Source: Actinokineospora diospyrosa | Lineage (GTDB): Bacteria; Actinomycetota; Actinomycetes; Mycobacteriales; Pseudonocardiaceae | Assembly (NCBI RefSeq): GCF_024171925.1 | Contig: NZ_JAMTCO010000007.1 | Span: 248,001 to 312,000 of the forward strand | DNA length: 64,000 bases | Reading direction: 5' to 3' | Shown: positions 18,579-27,093 of the stretch, piece by piece | Layout of the letters: each line of letters opens with the position of its first letter | Numbering within the stretch: the first letter of the stretch is position 1 | Notes under the pieces: model-generated | The model's database searches: none | Told to the model about the DNA's origin: nothing | What the model saw: only the letters and a program-made list of their open reading frames with translations | Position numbers and translations under genes: made by a program

Positions 18579-19103
18579 GTGGACCGCAGCACGTCCGGGG
18601 CGAGGCGGGAGACCGCCGCGCTGAGCCGGGTGCAGGGCGCCATCGGCACCGCACCGGTGGTGACGGCCGCCAAGGGGTTGTCGCTGTTCGGCGAGCACAG
18701 CGCGGGCTGGTTCGCGCTCGGCCTGCTCGGCGCGGCCGTCGACAAGCGCAGGCGCAAGGACTGGCTGGTCGCGGCCGGTGGCGTCGTCGCCGCGCACGCC
18801 GCGTCCATCGCGGTCAAGCGGGTCGTGCGCAGGCCCCGGCCGGACGACCCGTCCGTGCAGGTGCTCGTCGGCACGCCGAGCAAGTTGAGCTTCCCGTCCT
18901 CGCACGCGACCTCCACCACGGCGGCCGCCGTGTTGTTCTCCGGGCTGACCGGACGCAAGCTGGTCCCGGTGCTCGTCCCGCCGATGCTGCTCTCGCGGCT
19001 GGTGCTGGGCGTGCACTACCCGACCGACGTGCTCGCGGGCTCCGCCCTCGGCGCCCTGGTCGGCGGCCTGCTGCGGCGCAAGCTCAGGGGAGGCAAGCGG
19101 TGA
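18579..19103 (+). CDS. PAP2-family phosphatase, likely decaprenylphosphoryl-5-phosphoribose phosphatase
   Basis: The 174-residue membrane protein carries the three PAP2 signature motifs: KRVVRRPRP (C1), PSSHATST (C2) and SRLVLGVHYPTDV (C3) with the catalytic His. It is the positional and sequence counterpart of Rv3807c, which is thought to dephosphorylate decaprenylphosphoryl-5-phosphoribose before DprE1/DprE2 epimerise the ribose. The GTG start is preceded by GGGAGG. Its stop overlaps the start of ubiA as GTGA, so the phosphatase and the synthase that makes its substrate are co-translated. Four or five hydrophobic helices are visible. Confidence 0.92.
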   Translation: MDRSTSGARRETAALSRVQGAIGTAPVVTAAKGLSLFGEHSAGWFALGLLGAAVDKRRRKDWLVAAGGVVAAHAASIAVKRVVRRPRPDDPSVQVLVGTPSKLSFPSSHATSTTAAAVLFSGLTGRKLVPVLVPPMLLSRLVLGVHYPTDVLAGSALGALVGGLLRRKLRGGKR

Positions 19104-20026
19104 GCGAGAAGGTGGCCGAGACCCCGGCCGAGACCACACCGGAACCGGCGCGCCCGAGCCTGCTGGCCGGGCTGGTGCGCACCGCCCGGCCCCGGCAGTG
19201 GGTGAAGAACGTCCTGGTCCTCGCGGCGCCGTTCACCGCGAACCGGGTCTTCGAGCAGGAGGTCCTGCTCGCCGCGGTGATCGCGTTCGCCTCGTTCTGC
19301 CTGATCTCCTCGGCGGTGTACCTGGTCAACGACGCCATCGACGTGGTGGCCGACCGGGAGCACCCGACCAAGCGCAACCGGCCGATCGCCTCGGGCATCG
19401 TCCCGGTGCGGCTGGCCTACGCGACCTCGGCGGTGCTGGCCGTCGCCGCGCTCGGCGTCAGCCTGCTCGCGGGCTGGGAGCTGACGGTCGTGCTGGCCGT
19501 GTACGCGGCGGTCCAGCTGGGCTACTGCCTGGGCCTCAAGCACCAGCCGGTGATCGACCTGTGCATCGTGGCCTCCGGGTTCCTGCTGCGCTCGATCGCC
19601 GGTGGCGTCGCCGCGGGCATCCCGCTGTCGCAGTGGTTCCTGCTGGTCACCGCGTTCGGCTCGCTGTTCATGGTCTCCGGGAAGCGCTACGCCGAGATCG
19701 TGCTGTTCGAGCGGACCGGCGCCAAGATCCGCTCGTCGCTGTCGAAGTACTCCTCGAGCTACCTGCGCTTCGTCTGGGCCACGGCCGCGGCGATCATGAT
19801 CACCACGTACTCGTTGTGGGCGTTCGAGATCCGCGCGACCAACCCGCACAACTCGGTCTGGGCGGTCATCTCGATCGTCCCGTTCGTCATCGCCGTGCTG
19901 CGCTACGCGGTCGACGTCGACGGCGGGCACGCGGGTACGCCGGAGGACATCGCGCTCAAGGACCGGGTGCTCCAGGTCCTCGGTGCGGGCTGGGTCGTGT
20001 GCTTGGCGCTGTCCATCTACCTGTAG
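19100..20026 (+). CDS. ubiA: Decaprenyl-phosphate phosphoribosyltransferase (UbiA superfamily)
   Basis: The 308-residue integral membrane protein transfers 5-phosphoribose from PRPP to decaprenyl phosphate, the first committed step toward decaprenyl-phospho-arabinose. It shows RPRQWVKNVLV near the N-terminus, the first Asp-rich motif NDAIDVVADREHPTKRNRPI and a later DVDGGHAGTPEDI region, with about nine hydrophobic helices. It corresponds to Rv3806c. It starts at GTG 19100, coupled to the PAP2 gene by a 4-bp overlap. The 3' end overlaps the convergent NlpC-like gene by 10 bp. Its product feeds DprE1/DprE2, encoded about 8 kb to the right. Confidence 0.95.
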   Translation: MSEKVAETPAETTPEPARPSLLAGLVRTARPRQWVKNVLVLAAPFTANRVFEQEVLLAAVIAFASFCLISSAVYLVNDAIDVVADREHPTKRNRPIASGIVPVRLAYATSAVLAVAALGVSLLAGWELTVVLAVYAAVQLGYCLGLKHQPVIDLCIVASGFLLRSIAGGVAAGIPLSQWFLLVTAFGSLFMVSGKRYAEIVLFERTGAKIRSSLSKYSSSYLRFVWATAAAIMITTYSLWAFEIRATNPHNSVWAVISIVPFVIAVLRYAVDVDGGHAGTPEDIALKDRVLQVLGAGWVVCLALSIYL

Positions 20027-20409
20027 CCCGGTAACCGCTCTCGCGGGTGGTAGTGCCGGGACGAGTTCTCGTACGGGTAGCGGATCCGGCGTCTTACCGT
20101 GCCGAGCAGTGGGCGCAGCTCTAGGCCCCAGTAGCTCCCACGGTCCGGGTCCGCCCATCCCTCGAACAGCGCGACATGCCGTTCGTCGCGCAGCATGACG
20201 TCGCCACCGGCCAGCCCGTCCTTGTCTATAGGCCGGGACGCCTCCTCGATCGTCACGCCACGGTTGAGCTGCCAGGCCATCGCGACGAGCCCTGTGGCGG
20301 TGGTGGGGTAGCAGCCGTACTGGTCCTGCCACCACCCCGCCGGATCGTGCGGCACCGCGCTCTCGACCCAGCTCTGGGCGCGGTGGAGGACGTCTTCCCT
20401 GGTCGACAT
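20017..20409 (-). CDS. NlpC/P60-like protein lacking the catalytic cysteine
   Basis: The 130-residue protein aligns by eye with actinomycete NlpC/P60-type hydrolase domains (AQSWVESAVPHDPAGWW, then a FVSMAW-like segment, GGDVMLRDERHVALFEGWAD, and RIRYPYEN). In active members the segment before xxMAW reads DCSG; here it reads TATG in YPTTATGLVAMAW, so Asp, Cys and Ser are all replaced. The His of HVALFEGW remains. No signal peptide is seen. It may be a binding-only or degenerate domain. Alternatively, a nearby Cys (YGC) could be used, but its position is wrong. It ends convergent with ubiA, overlapping by 10 bp, and starts at ATG 20409. Confidence 0.75.
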   Translation of the reverse strand: MSTREDVLHRAQSWVESAVPHDPAGWWQDQYGCYPTTATGLVAMAWQLNRGVTIEEASRPIDKDGLAGGDVMLRDERHVALFEGWADPDRGSYWGLELRPLLGTVRRRIRYPYENSSRHYHPRERLPGYR

Positions 20410-20464
20410 GCCGTCACCCTGGCAGCCGACTGTCGAGAAACCCTGGCGACGACCTATAACCCGC

Positions 20465-23400
20465 CTATAGGCGCACAGCGTGCGACCACGCCAAGGGCGT
20501 GAGGTCGACCAGCTCGGTTACTTCCCTGGTGGTCGCCTCTGCGAACAGGGCCCTTGCCCGGTCCCAGTGCGTTAAAGCCATCTCTTCGTCGTCCGCCGCT
20601 TCAGCCGCTGCTAGATCGCGCAGCGTGCGCGCCTGCCACAGCGGTAGGTCTAACTCGGTCCACTTGGCCAAGGCGTCGGCGAGGAGGCTGCGCGCGGCCG
20701 CCAACTCGCCTTCGGCCAAGGCAAGCTCACCGAGGGTGCGGGTGACCAGGGCGACCCCGAACCGGTCGCCCTTGCTCGTGCACAACGTGAGGCAGTCGGC
20801 GAGGGCCTCGGCGACGCCTTCCGTCCTGCCCTGCCGGATCCGCGCCTTGGCCAGCGACTGCGTGGCGTAGGCGGCGCCCAGCTGGTCACCCGCGGCCCGC
20901 AGCACGGCCTCCGCCTGCTCGCTCAGCTCCGCGGCCAGGTCCGCGGCGCCGACCGCCCGGTGGCACAGGCTCAGCCCGCGCAGCGCCAACCCCGCGCCCC
21001 GCTCGTCGCCCAGCTCGCGGTAGGAGTCGACGCAGCGGGTGAGCCGGGTCGTGGCCGCCGGGAGGTCACCCAGGTCGCGCCAGCTCGCACCGAGCCCGTA
21101 GTCGGCCGCGGTCACCACGCTCAGGTCCCCGAGCTCCTCGGCGATCCGGGCGGCCCTGGCCAGGTGGTCGCGGGCGGCCCGGAAGTCGGCGAGGTCGCGG
21201 TGCACCGTGCCGATGCCGACCAGCGACACCGCCAGCGTCGCCAGGTCGCCGACCTGCTCGGCGCCCTCCGCGGCCTGGGTGAAGTACGACAGCGCGGCCG
21301 GGAACTCGTCCTTCTCGTAGTAGAGCTGCCCGAGCCCGGCCAGCACGGTGGCCTCGGCGCGGGTGTCGCCGCTGTCGCGGGCCGCGGCCAGGGCGACCTC
21401 GTGCGTGCGCTGCCACCCGTCGAACTCGTTGCGCGCGGCGAACGGCGAGGACAGCAGCGAGGCGATCAACATCGTGGTCATCTCGTCGATGCCCAGCTCG
21501 TGCGCCCGCTCCACCGCCCGCACCACGGCCGAGGTCTCCGACTTGAACCAGCCGGACGGGTCGTGCTCGGTCTCGGCGACCAGCCGCGGGTCCAGCTCGA
21601 CGCTGGTGCGCACCTGCGGCCGCAGCCCCAGCGTCACCCGGGGCAGCTTGCTCGCCCCCGCGTCGACCAGCGCCATCCAGGTCGCCAGCGTCCGGCACAC
21701 CGCGGCGGCGACCCCGTCGGCCGGTTCGTCGCGCATGGCCTGCTCGGCGCCGAAGAGCTGCACCAGGTCGTGGAAGCGGTAGCGGACCCGGCCGATCGCG
21801 TCGATCCCGGCGACCTCCAGCAGCCGCAGGTCGACCAGCCGCTCGACCACGTCCTCGGCGTCGTCGAGCGGGATGTCCAGCAGCGGCGCGGCCAGCCACG
21901 AGCCAAGGTCCGGCAGGTCGAGCAGGGCAAGCAGGTGGAAGGCGTGCCGGTGCAGGTCGTCGAGCTCGACGTAGTTGAGCCGCAGGCTGGAGCGCACGGC
22001 GAGGTCACCGACGGCCAGCTCGTCGAGCCTGCGCCGCTCGTCGGACAGCCGCGACGCCAGCGCCCGCAGCGGCCAGTGCGGCCTGGCCTGCAGCTTCGCG
22101 CCCGCCGCGCGCACCGCCAGCGGGATCCCCCCGCACAGCTGCGCGATCGTCGCCGCCGCCATCGGCTCGGCCGCCACCCTGCTCACCCCGACGATCCGAC
22201 CCAGCATCCGCACGGAAGCCTCGGTCGACAGCAGGTCCAACTCGACCCCGACGGTGCCGGTCAGCCCGGTCAGCCGCGACCGGCTGGTGACGATCACCAG
22301 GCAGTTCGGCGCCCCCGGCATCAGGTGCCGCACCTGCTGCTCGTCGCGCGCGTTGTCCAGCACCACCAGCAGCCGCTTGTCGTCGACCCGCCTGCGGAAC
22401 AGCTCGACCCGCTCGTCGACGTCCCCGGGCAGGTCGGCCGCCTCGACGCCGAGCGCGCCGAGGAACCGGCCGAGCACCTCGAAGGCGCCCAGGTTGCGCT
22501 CACTGCCCCGCAGGTCGGCGAACAACTGGCCATCCGGGTACCGCCCCCGGAGCCGGTGCGCGGCGTGGACGGCCAGCGTCGACTTGCCCGCCCCCGCGAA
22601 CCCGGACACCACGACGGTGGGCGCGGTGACCGCGTCCGCCTCGCTGACCGCCAGGATCGCCCGCAACTGCTCCTCGCGGCCGGTGAAGTCGCTCAGGTCC
22701 GGCGGCAGGTGCCGGGGCACGGCGTGCTGGGGCCGCACCACGACCCGGCGCTTGGTGGCGGTGCTGGTGCGCGGCGTCCCGTCCAGGATCTCCGCCTGCA
22801 ATTCGCGCAGCTCCGCCCCCGGCTCGACCCCGAGCTCCTCGAGCAGGTGCTCGCGCCCGTCGCGGTAGACCGCCAGCGCGTCGCCCTGCCTGCCGCTCTC
22901 GTAGAGCGCGCGCATGAGCAGCGCCCGGGACTGTTCACGAAGGGGATTCGCGTTCACCAGCCGCCGCAGGTGCGCCGCGACCTCGGCGGCCCTGCCCTGG
23001 TGCAGCTGGCAGCGGGCCAGCCCCTCCTCGGCCCCCAACCGCTCCTCGGTGAGACTGGTCGCCTGCGCCCGCGCGAACTCGGCGTCGACCCCGCCGAACG
23101 CGGGCCCCCGCCACAGCCGCAGCGCCTGCTCGAACAGCCCGGCAGCCGACTCGTGGTCCTCCTGCCGCTCCGCGTGCCGCGCCGCGTACAGGTGGTTCTC
23201 GAACCCCTCGAGGTCACTGTCCGTCGGATCGACATCAAGCAGGTACCCGGGCGCCTTAGTCGTCAACGCCCCCTTGCGCCCAGCCGCCGCTACGGCGCGC
23301 CGCACCGACGAGACGTAGGTGTGCACCAACGCCGTGGCCGAAGCGGGCGGGGCGTCGTCCCAGATCAGGTCGATCAAGCGGTCGGTCGCCACCACCTGTC

Positions 23401-23518
23401 GCGCGTGCAACAACAACGCGGCCAACAACGCCTTCGGCTTGGCCCCGCCAAGCGGAACCACCAGCCCGTCCACCGCCTCGGCCCGGATCTCGACCGGCCC
23501 AAGCACCAAGATGCGCAC
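20465..23518 (-). CDS. AfsR/SARP-family regulator with NB-ARC and TPR domains
   Basis: The 1017-residue protein begins with an OmpR-type winged-helix DNA-binding domain (residues ~1-95) and a bacterial transcriptional activator domain (~98-245, ending in HLLEELGVEPGAELRELQAEIL). These are followed by an NB-ARC ATPase with the P-loop GFAGAGKSTLAV at about 306-316 and Walker B-like LLVVLDNARDE, and by C-terminal TPR repeats from about residue 640. This is the AfsR layout of large SARPs that integrate signals and activate secondary-metabolite or developmental genes. Translation starts at GTG 23518 with GGGGGTAG upstream. It lies 85 bp downstream of the YbaB/WXG operon on the same strand and may be co-transcribed with it. 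No antibiotic cluster is seen nearby. Confidence 0.95.
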   Translation of the reverse strand: MRILVLGPVEIRAEAVDGLVVPLGGAKPKALLAALLLHARQVVATDRLIDLIWDDAPPASATALVHTYVSSVRRAVAAAGRKGALTTKAPGYLLDVDPTDSDLEGFENHLYAARHAERQEDHESAAGLFEQALRLWRGPAFGGVDAEFARAQATSLTEERLGAEEGLARCQLHQGRAAEVAAHLRRLVNANPLREQSRALLMRALYESGRQGDALAVYRDGREHLLEELGVEPGAELRELQAEILDGTPRTSTATKRRVVVRPQHAVPRHLPPDLSDFTGREEQLRAILAVSEADAVTAPTVVVSGFAGAGKSTLAVHAAHRLRGRYPDGQLFADLRGSERNLGAFEVLGRFLGALGVEAADLPGDVDERVELFRRRVDDKRLLVVLDNARDEQQVRHLMPGAPNCLVIVTSRSRLTGLTGTVGVELDLLSTEASVRMLGRIVGVSRVAAEPMAAATIAQLCGGIPLAVRAAGAKLQARPHWPLRALASRLSDERRRLDELAVGDLAVRSSLRLNYVELDDLHRHAFHLLALLDLPDLGSWLAAPLLDIPLDDAEDVVERLVDLRLLEVAGIDAIGRVRYRFHDLVQLFGAEQAMRDEPADGVAAAVCRTLATWMALVDAGASKLPRVTLGLRPQVRTSVELDPRLVAETEHDPSGWFKSETSAVVRAVERAHELGIDEMTTMLIASLLSSPFAARNEFDGWQRTHEVALAAARDSGDTRAEATVLAGLGQLYYEKDEFPAALSYFTQAAEGAEQVGDLATLAVSLVGIGTVHRDLADFRAARDHLARAARIAEELGDLSVVTAADYGLGASWRDLGDLPAATTRLTRCVDSYRELGDERGAGLALRGLSLCHRAVGAADLAAELSEQAEAVLRAAGDQLGAAYATQSLAKARIRQGRTEGVAEALADCLTLCTSKGDRFGVALVTRTLGELALAEGELAAARSLLADALAKWTELDLPLWQARTLRDLAAAEAADDEEMALTHWDRARALFAEATTREVTELVDLTPLAWSHAVRL

Positions 23519-23603
23519 TTCTCTACCCCCAGGTCAGTGTGCTCATTGACCACTATCGGCCTTCCCGCCGGGCATGTCACCAGCGGGGCCACCAACCGGG
23601 GAC

Positions 23604-24251
23604 TTACTCGATCAGGTCGTACTTCTGGATACGCGCGTACAGCACCGACCCGTCGTGGAACCGCACCCGCAGCACCTCGGGTGCCGGGATGCCACGGCCG
23701 ACCAGTACCTGGTCCCACACCGCCACCCGGTGGACGTCGGTCTCCCACACCGAGTACACCTTGTCCCGGAAGCTCCACTGGTGGGAGTTGTCCAAGTAGG
23801 TGCCCGCTGTGGCTAGCGCCTGCCCGACGAGGCCCCGGTCCTTGGCTGCTGCTTTGCGCGCCTCCAGGGTGCTGACCAGCAGGATCTCCGGAAAGATGAT
23901 CGCGATCCGGCGGTCGGTGATGGCTAGCCCGATCTCGCCCTGCCCGATCGCCAACGCATCGGCGGCCAGCGCCGAGTCCTGTCCTGCCGCGTCGGCGTCG
24001 GCCCACCAACCCAGGGAGTCATCGTCGGCCCACTCGTGGCCGTCGTATCGGCCACTGGCCGTGAACTCGGCCGGATCGGGGTACTTGCGGTCGATCCACC
24101 GGGTTTCCGGGGCATCTGCCGGTGCGGGGTGCGGCGCGCGCACAACGCCCCCGATCCGGGAGCCGACAGTGCGGCCGCGTGCCCCCAAGGCGACGCGGAT
24201 CTTCTCCCCGGGGGTCGTCCACTCCCGGTAGAGGTCCTTCTGGATCACCAT
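23604..24251 (-). CDS. Conserved-looking protein of unknown function in the WXG operon
   Basis: The 215-residue soluble protein has no recognised domain. It starts MVIQKDLYREWTTPGEKIRVALGARG, has an acidic/aromatic middle (WADDDSLGWWADADAAG) and a C-terminal half with strands LAITDRRIAIIFPEILLV and VYSVWETDVHRVAVWDQVLVG, resembling a PH-like or antigen-binding barrel, which is inference only. It lies 3 bp after the stop of the preceding gene and is the last of four tightly spaced leftward genes that start with the YbaB-like gene. A chaperone or partner for the WXG protein is a reasonable guess, unproven. Confidence 0.75.
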   Translation of the reverse strand: MVIQKDLYREWTTPGEKIRVALGARGRTVGSRIGGVVRAPHPAPADAPETRWIDRKYPDPAEFTASGRYDGHEWADDDSLGWWADADAAGQDSALAADALAIGQGEIGLAITDRRIAIIFPEILLVSTLEARKAAAKDRGLVGQALATAGTYLDNSHQWSFRDKVYSVWETDVHRVAVWDQVLVGRGIPAPEVLRVRFHDGSVLYARIQKYDLIE

Positions 24252-24254
24252 TAG

Positions 24255-24941
24255 CTACTCCGCCGCGCCGAGGGTGAGGGCGTGCATGCGCTCGATCTGG
24301 GCGCGGTTCTTCCCCGCTCCGAACACGAGGTCATAGCCGGAGCCGTCGACGAGTTCCATCCGCAGGCAGTGCAGCTTGCTGCGCAACACTCCCCGCGCGG
24401 CGACTGTGAAACCCCTGATGTCGCGCCGCGGCACCTCGAACTCCAACTCCACCGGGTAGGTGGGCATCTGCGGCCACACGGTCTGCTTCGCGAAAGCGTC
24501 GGTGAACGACTTGGCCGCGTGGACCACACCACCGAAGAAGCCCTTTGACGGCTCGGGTTCAGGTTCCGGCTCCGGCTTGGTGTTCGTCGCCACCCGTCCC
24601 ACGCGCAATCCCGCAGGTGTGAGCACCCAGAGAGTTCGGCCGAACTGGTGCTCGAACACCTTGAACGCCTGCATGTCCGTGCTACCAACGACTACGACAT
24701 CCGGGCTGTAATCGGGGGTATGGGTGTCGGGAGTGTCGAGGATGCCGTCAACGACGCTATTGGCCACCTTCATCGGGATCCCGCTCAGGTCCACTGATGG
24801 AACACGAGCGGACTCGAACCCCCGAATGTCCAGTTGGTAGTGCTTCGCGTGCGCCGCCCACAGCAGTTGCTCTCCGGTTCCTGCCAGCAACTTCCTGGCG
24901 TGGATCACCGGGCCCGCGAGATCGGCCGTGATGAGTGTCAT
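24255..24941 (-). CDS. Protein of unknown function, third gene of the YbaB/WXG operon
   Basis: The 228-residue protein starts MTLITADLAGPVIHARKLL and includes a strand-rich first half (VVVGSTDMQAFKVFEHQFGRTLWVLTPAGLRVG), a Pro-Glu spacer (EPEPEPEP, about residues 126-133) and a C-terminal half with FGAGKNRAQIERMHAL. No membrane segment or signal peptide is seen. The start at 24941 lies 19 bp after the WXG gene and was chosen because a longer upstream frame would lie inside that gene in another frame. The repeated beta pattern resembles that of the next gene (23604-24251), so both may be PH-like domains. The function is unknown; co-expression with a WXG protein suggests a role in its secretion or immunity. 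Confidence 0.75.
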   Translation of the reverse strand: MTLITADLAGPVIHARKLLAGTGEQLLWAAHAKHYQLDIRGFESARVPSVDLSGIPMKVANSVVDGILDTPDTHTPDYSPDVVVVGSTDMQAFKVFEHQFGRTLWVLTPAGLRVGRVATNTKPEPEPEPEPSKGFFGGVVHAAKSFTDAFAKQTVWPQMPTYPVELEFEVPRRDIRGFTVAARGVLRSKLHCLRMELVDGSGYDLVFGAGKNRAQIERMHALTLGAAE

Positions 24942-24960
24942 GTGTCCCCCGGTATGGCTA

Positions 24961-26547
24961 TCAGCTGAACCCGCGCTCCTGCGCCGCCTTGCGCTCCTCT
25001 TCCGTGCTCGGGTCCTCGGCGTAGTCGTAGGCTTGGCCAACGCCCCACTCCAGCGCGGCGCCCGGCACGTTCTCCAGAGTCCCCCGAACGACGGCCGTCC
25101 CCACCGTGGTTGTGCCGGAGAGGCCGAGGTAGCCGAGTCCCGCTTGAACAGCCTGCTGGGCCAGTGCCTGTTCCCCGGTCGCTGCTTTGCCGAAGACGTT
25201 GTGCCCGGAGACAGTCCGCCTGGCGGTGGCGTTGTCCACCCGCGTCTCAGCGTCGCTGAGTCCCTCTCGGGCCTTCTCGATCTTCTTCGCGTCCCCGGAG
25301 TCGATCGCTTTGTCCAACACGGCTTGGGCCTTGTCCTTGGCCTTGGTTGCGTCACGCATGTTGTCGAAGCTGGCGGCCGACTTCGTGATCGGGTTGCTCC
25401 CCAGCACCCGCCTGCCCACCATCGCTCCGCGCTGCTGGCTGGCCACGTCCATGACCTTGCTCAACTTGCCGCCGCGCACCAGTTTCAGCAGGTCTTCCAG
25501 TTGGGTGAACAGCGGCTTCAGCCGCTGCGCTTGTTGGGCCACCTGCTTGCCGAGGCGGCTGCTCGTGATCGCTACCTGGGACGCGGTCAACCCGGTGGCT
25601 ACCGCTGTCGAGCTGCCGAAGGTGATCCAGGAGGCGGCCAGGGCGGCCAGCCATTCGATGATCAGGCCGAGGACCAGTTCCTGGATGATGTCGACGACCA
25701 CCTGGACGAAGGTGTCGAAGATGTCCGCGGCGGTTTCCAGGACCGAGGTCAGGCCTGCGATGTCGCCGCCGAGGGCGCGGGCGCCGTCGGCGAACTCGGT
25801 CATCTCGGTGCGGAAGGCGTCAGCGGCTTCGCCCTGCCAGGCGTCGCCGGTGGCCGAGGCGCGGGCCTCTTCCCGGTCGCCGACCTTGTCGAGCCAGTCG
25901 GTGACCTTCTCCCAGCCCTTGGCGGTTGCCCGCATCTGCTCCGGGTCGCCCAGGGCCGGTTCCAGCACCAGGTTGACCAGGGGGCTGATCACGATGGAGA
26001 TCAGCCAGCCCAGGCCGTTGTCGATGAACGCCTGGCCGGGGCTCATGACCGTCTGGATCTGCTCCATGCGGGCGTTGAACGCGGCGAACGCCATCTCCGG
26101 CGGGTCGCCGGGGTCCTTGACCTGGTCGGCGACCTTGTAGGAGTTCTCGGCCCACGAGCTGCCGTAGGCGGAGGCCTGTTGGAAGTCGGTCTTGCGGGTC
26201 GCGGCTCCTGCGCCCTCCAGCTCACCGAGCGAACCGATTGTCGGGCCCTCTATAGAAGCCAGACCGGTGGTGTTGTCAGCCTCGGTCGCGCCGTAGGAGG
26301 TTGCCGTGTCGGCGACGGCGGTCGAGATCTCGCGTAAGTAGCCCGCTGCCTTGTTGGCCATGCCTTGGCATTCGCGCAGCGTCTCGGTGTAGGTGTTCTC
26401 GAAGAAGAAGAACAGCGGACCGAAGCAGTCGTGGCTGACCCCGGCCTGTTCGAGCAGGTGCGCCAGGCTCGCGAAGTTGTCGCCCTGGCTGGCCGAGCCC
26501 GCACTGTGCGCGAGGAGAGCGCCGCCGTTGACGTCGAAGCCGGTCAT
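24961..26547 (-). CDS. WXG100-related large protein, likely type VII secretion substrate
   Basis: The 528-residue protein has helical N-terminal segments like ESX-associated proteins, a WXG motif as WQG at 237-239 (GDAWQGEAADAF) inside a helix-turn-helix, and a hydrophobic stretch at about 281-306. A coiled, charged region follows (about 400-450, AKDKAQAVLDKAIDSGDAKK). The C-terminus ends AYDYAEDPSTEEERKAAQER, where YDYAE fits the YxxxD/E type VII export signal. The start ATG 26547 overlaps the stop of the YbaB-like gene as ATGA. By family it would be secreted with a partner through an ESX-type system; no ESX core gene lies in this window. A toxin domain cannot be recognised at the C-terminus. 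Confidence 0.85.
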   Translation of the reverse strand: MTGFDVNGGALLAHSAGSASQGDNFASLAHLLEQAGVSHDCFGPLFFFFENTYTETLRECQGMANKAAGYLREISTAVADTATSYGATEADNTTGLASIEGPTIGSLGELEGAGAATRKTDFQQASAYGSSWAENSYKVADQVKDPGDPPEMAFAAFNARMEQIQTVMSPGQAFIDNGLGWLISIVISPLVNLVLEPALGDPEQMRATAKGWEKVTDWLDKVGDREEARASATGDAWQGEAADAFRTEMTEFADGARALGGDIAGLTSVLETAADIFDTFVQVVVDIIQELVLGLIIEWLAALAASWITFGSSTAVATGLTASQVAITSSRLGKQVAQQAQRLKPLFTQLEDLLKLVRGGKLSKVMDVASQQRGAMVGRRVLGSNPITKSAASFDNMRDATKAKDKAQAVLDKAIDSGDAKKIEKAREGLSDAETRVDNATARRTVSGHNVFGKAATGEQALAQQAVQAGLGYLGLSGTTTVGTAVVRGTLENVPGAALEWGVGQAYDYAEDPSTEEERKAAQERGFS

Positions 26548-27026
26548 CGGGGGCCGCCGTAGATGGTCTCGTCGGAGAAGTCGCCGTCGTCCTCGACCGG
26601 GGGCCGGGGTTTGCGGACCGGCGCTGCACCCGGCTGGGGGAGCGCGGCGGGCTCCGGCGGCGGCGTCGGGCCGAGCGGCTGCACAGCGGGGGCGTGGGCG
26701 CGCAGGGCCGCCTGGAACTGCTCGTAGTACGCGTCGCCGACGGCTGGGCGGACGACCTCTTCCACCTGCGCCGCCGCTTGCTGGGTCGCGGCCCGGATCG
26801 TGCCCAGGATCTCCTGCGTGAGCTGCGTGTGCGACCGGTTCATCGCCGCGGGCGTCAGCGCGAGCCCCAGCACCGCGCCGGACGGGGCGACCGTCACGGT
26901 CACCGAGCCGTCGGTGTTGCGGGCGCTGCCCTTCAGCTCGCCGATCCGCTCGCGCAGCCCGGCCGCCGCGGCCGCCTGCTCCTCGAACCTGCGCATGCTC
27001 TGCTGGAACGCGTCGTCGAGCGCCAT
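26544..27026 (-). CDS. YbaB/EbfC-family protein (ESX-associated type)
   Basis: The 160-residue protein has the YbaB fold: an N-terminal helix with FEEQAAAAAGLRERIGEL, strands NTDGSVTVTVAPSGAVLGLAL, and a second helix TQLTQEILGTIRAATQQAAAQ, then a Pro-rich acidic tail. In actinomycetes this form (EspL/YbaB-like) commonly sits beside WXG genes and is thought to help ESX secretion rather than act as a nucleoid protein. It is the first gene of a leftward operon of four, overlapping the WXG gene by 4 bp. It is divergent in effect from nothing: dprE2 to its right points the same way, 67 bp upstream. Confidence 0.85.
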   Translation of the reverse strand: MALDDAFQQSMRRFEEQAAAAAGLRERIGELKGSARNTDGSVTVTVAPSGAVLGLALTPAAMNRSHTQLTQEILGTIRAATQQAAAQVEEVVRPAVGDAYYEQFQAALRAHAPAVQPLGPTPPPEPAALPQPGAAPVRKPRPPVEDDGDFSDETIYGGPR

Positions 27027-27093
27027 CCATCCCCCTCGGTGAACCCCGACGGCGATGCTAACGCGACCCGCGCGGGCCGATGGCGCGAACGGG

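Noticed and set aside
20960-23875. A 971-codon forward open frame across the AfsR-type gene
   Set aside because: Repetitive Arg/Gln/His-rich product typical of the antisense of high-GC genes; the reverse strand encodes a full SARP/NB-ARC/TPR protein.
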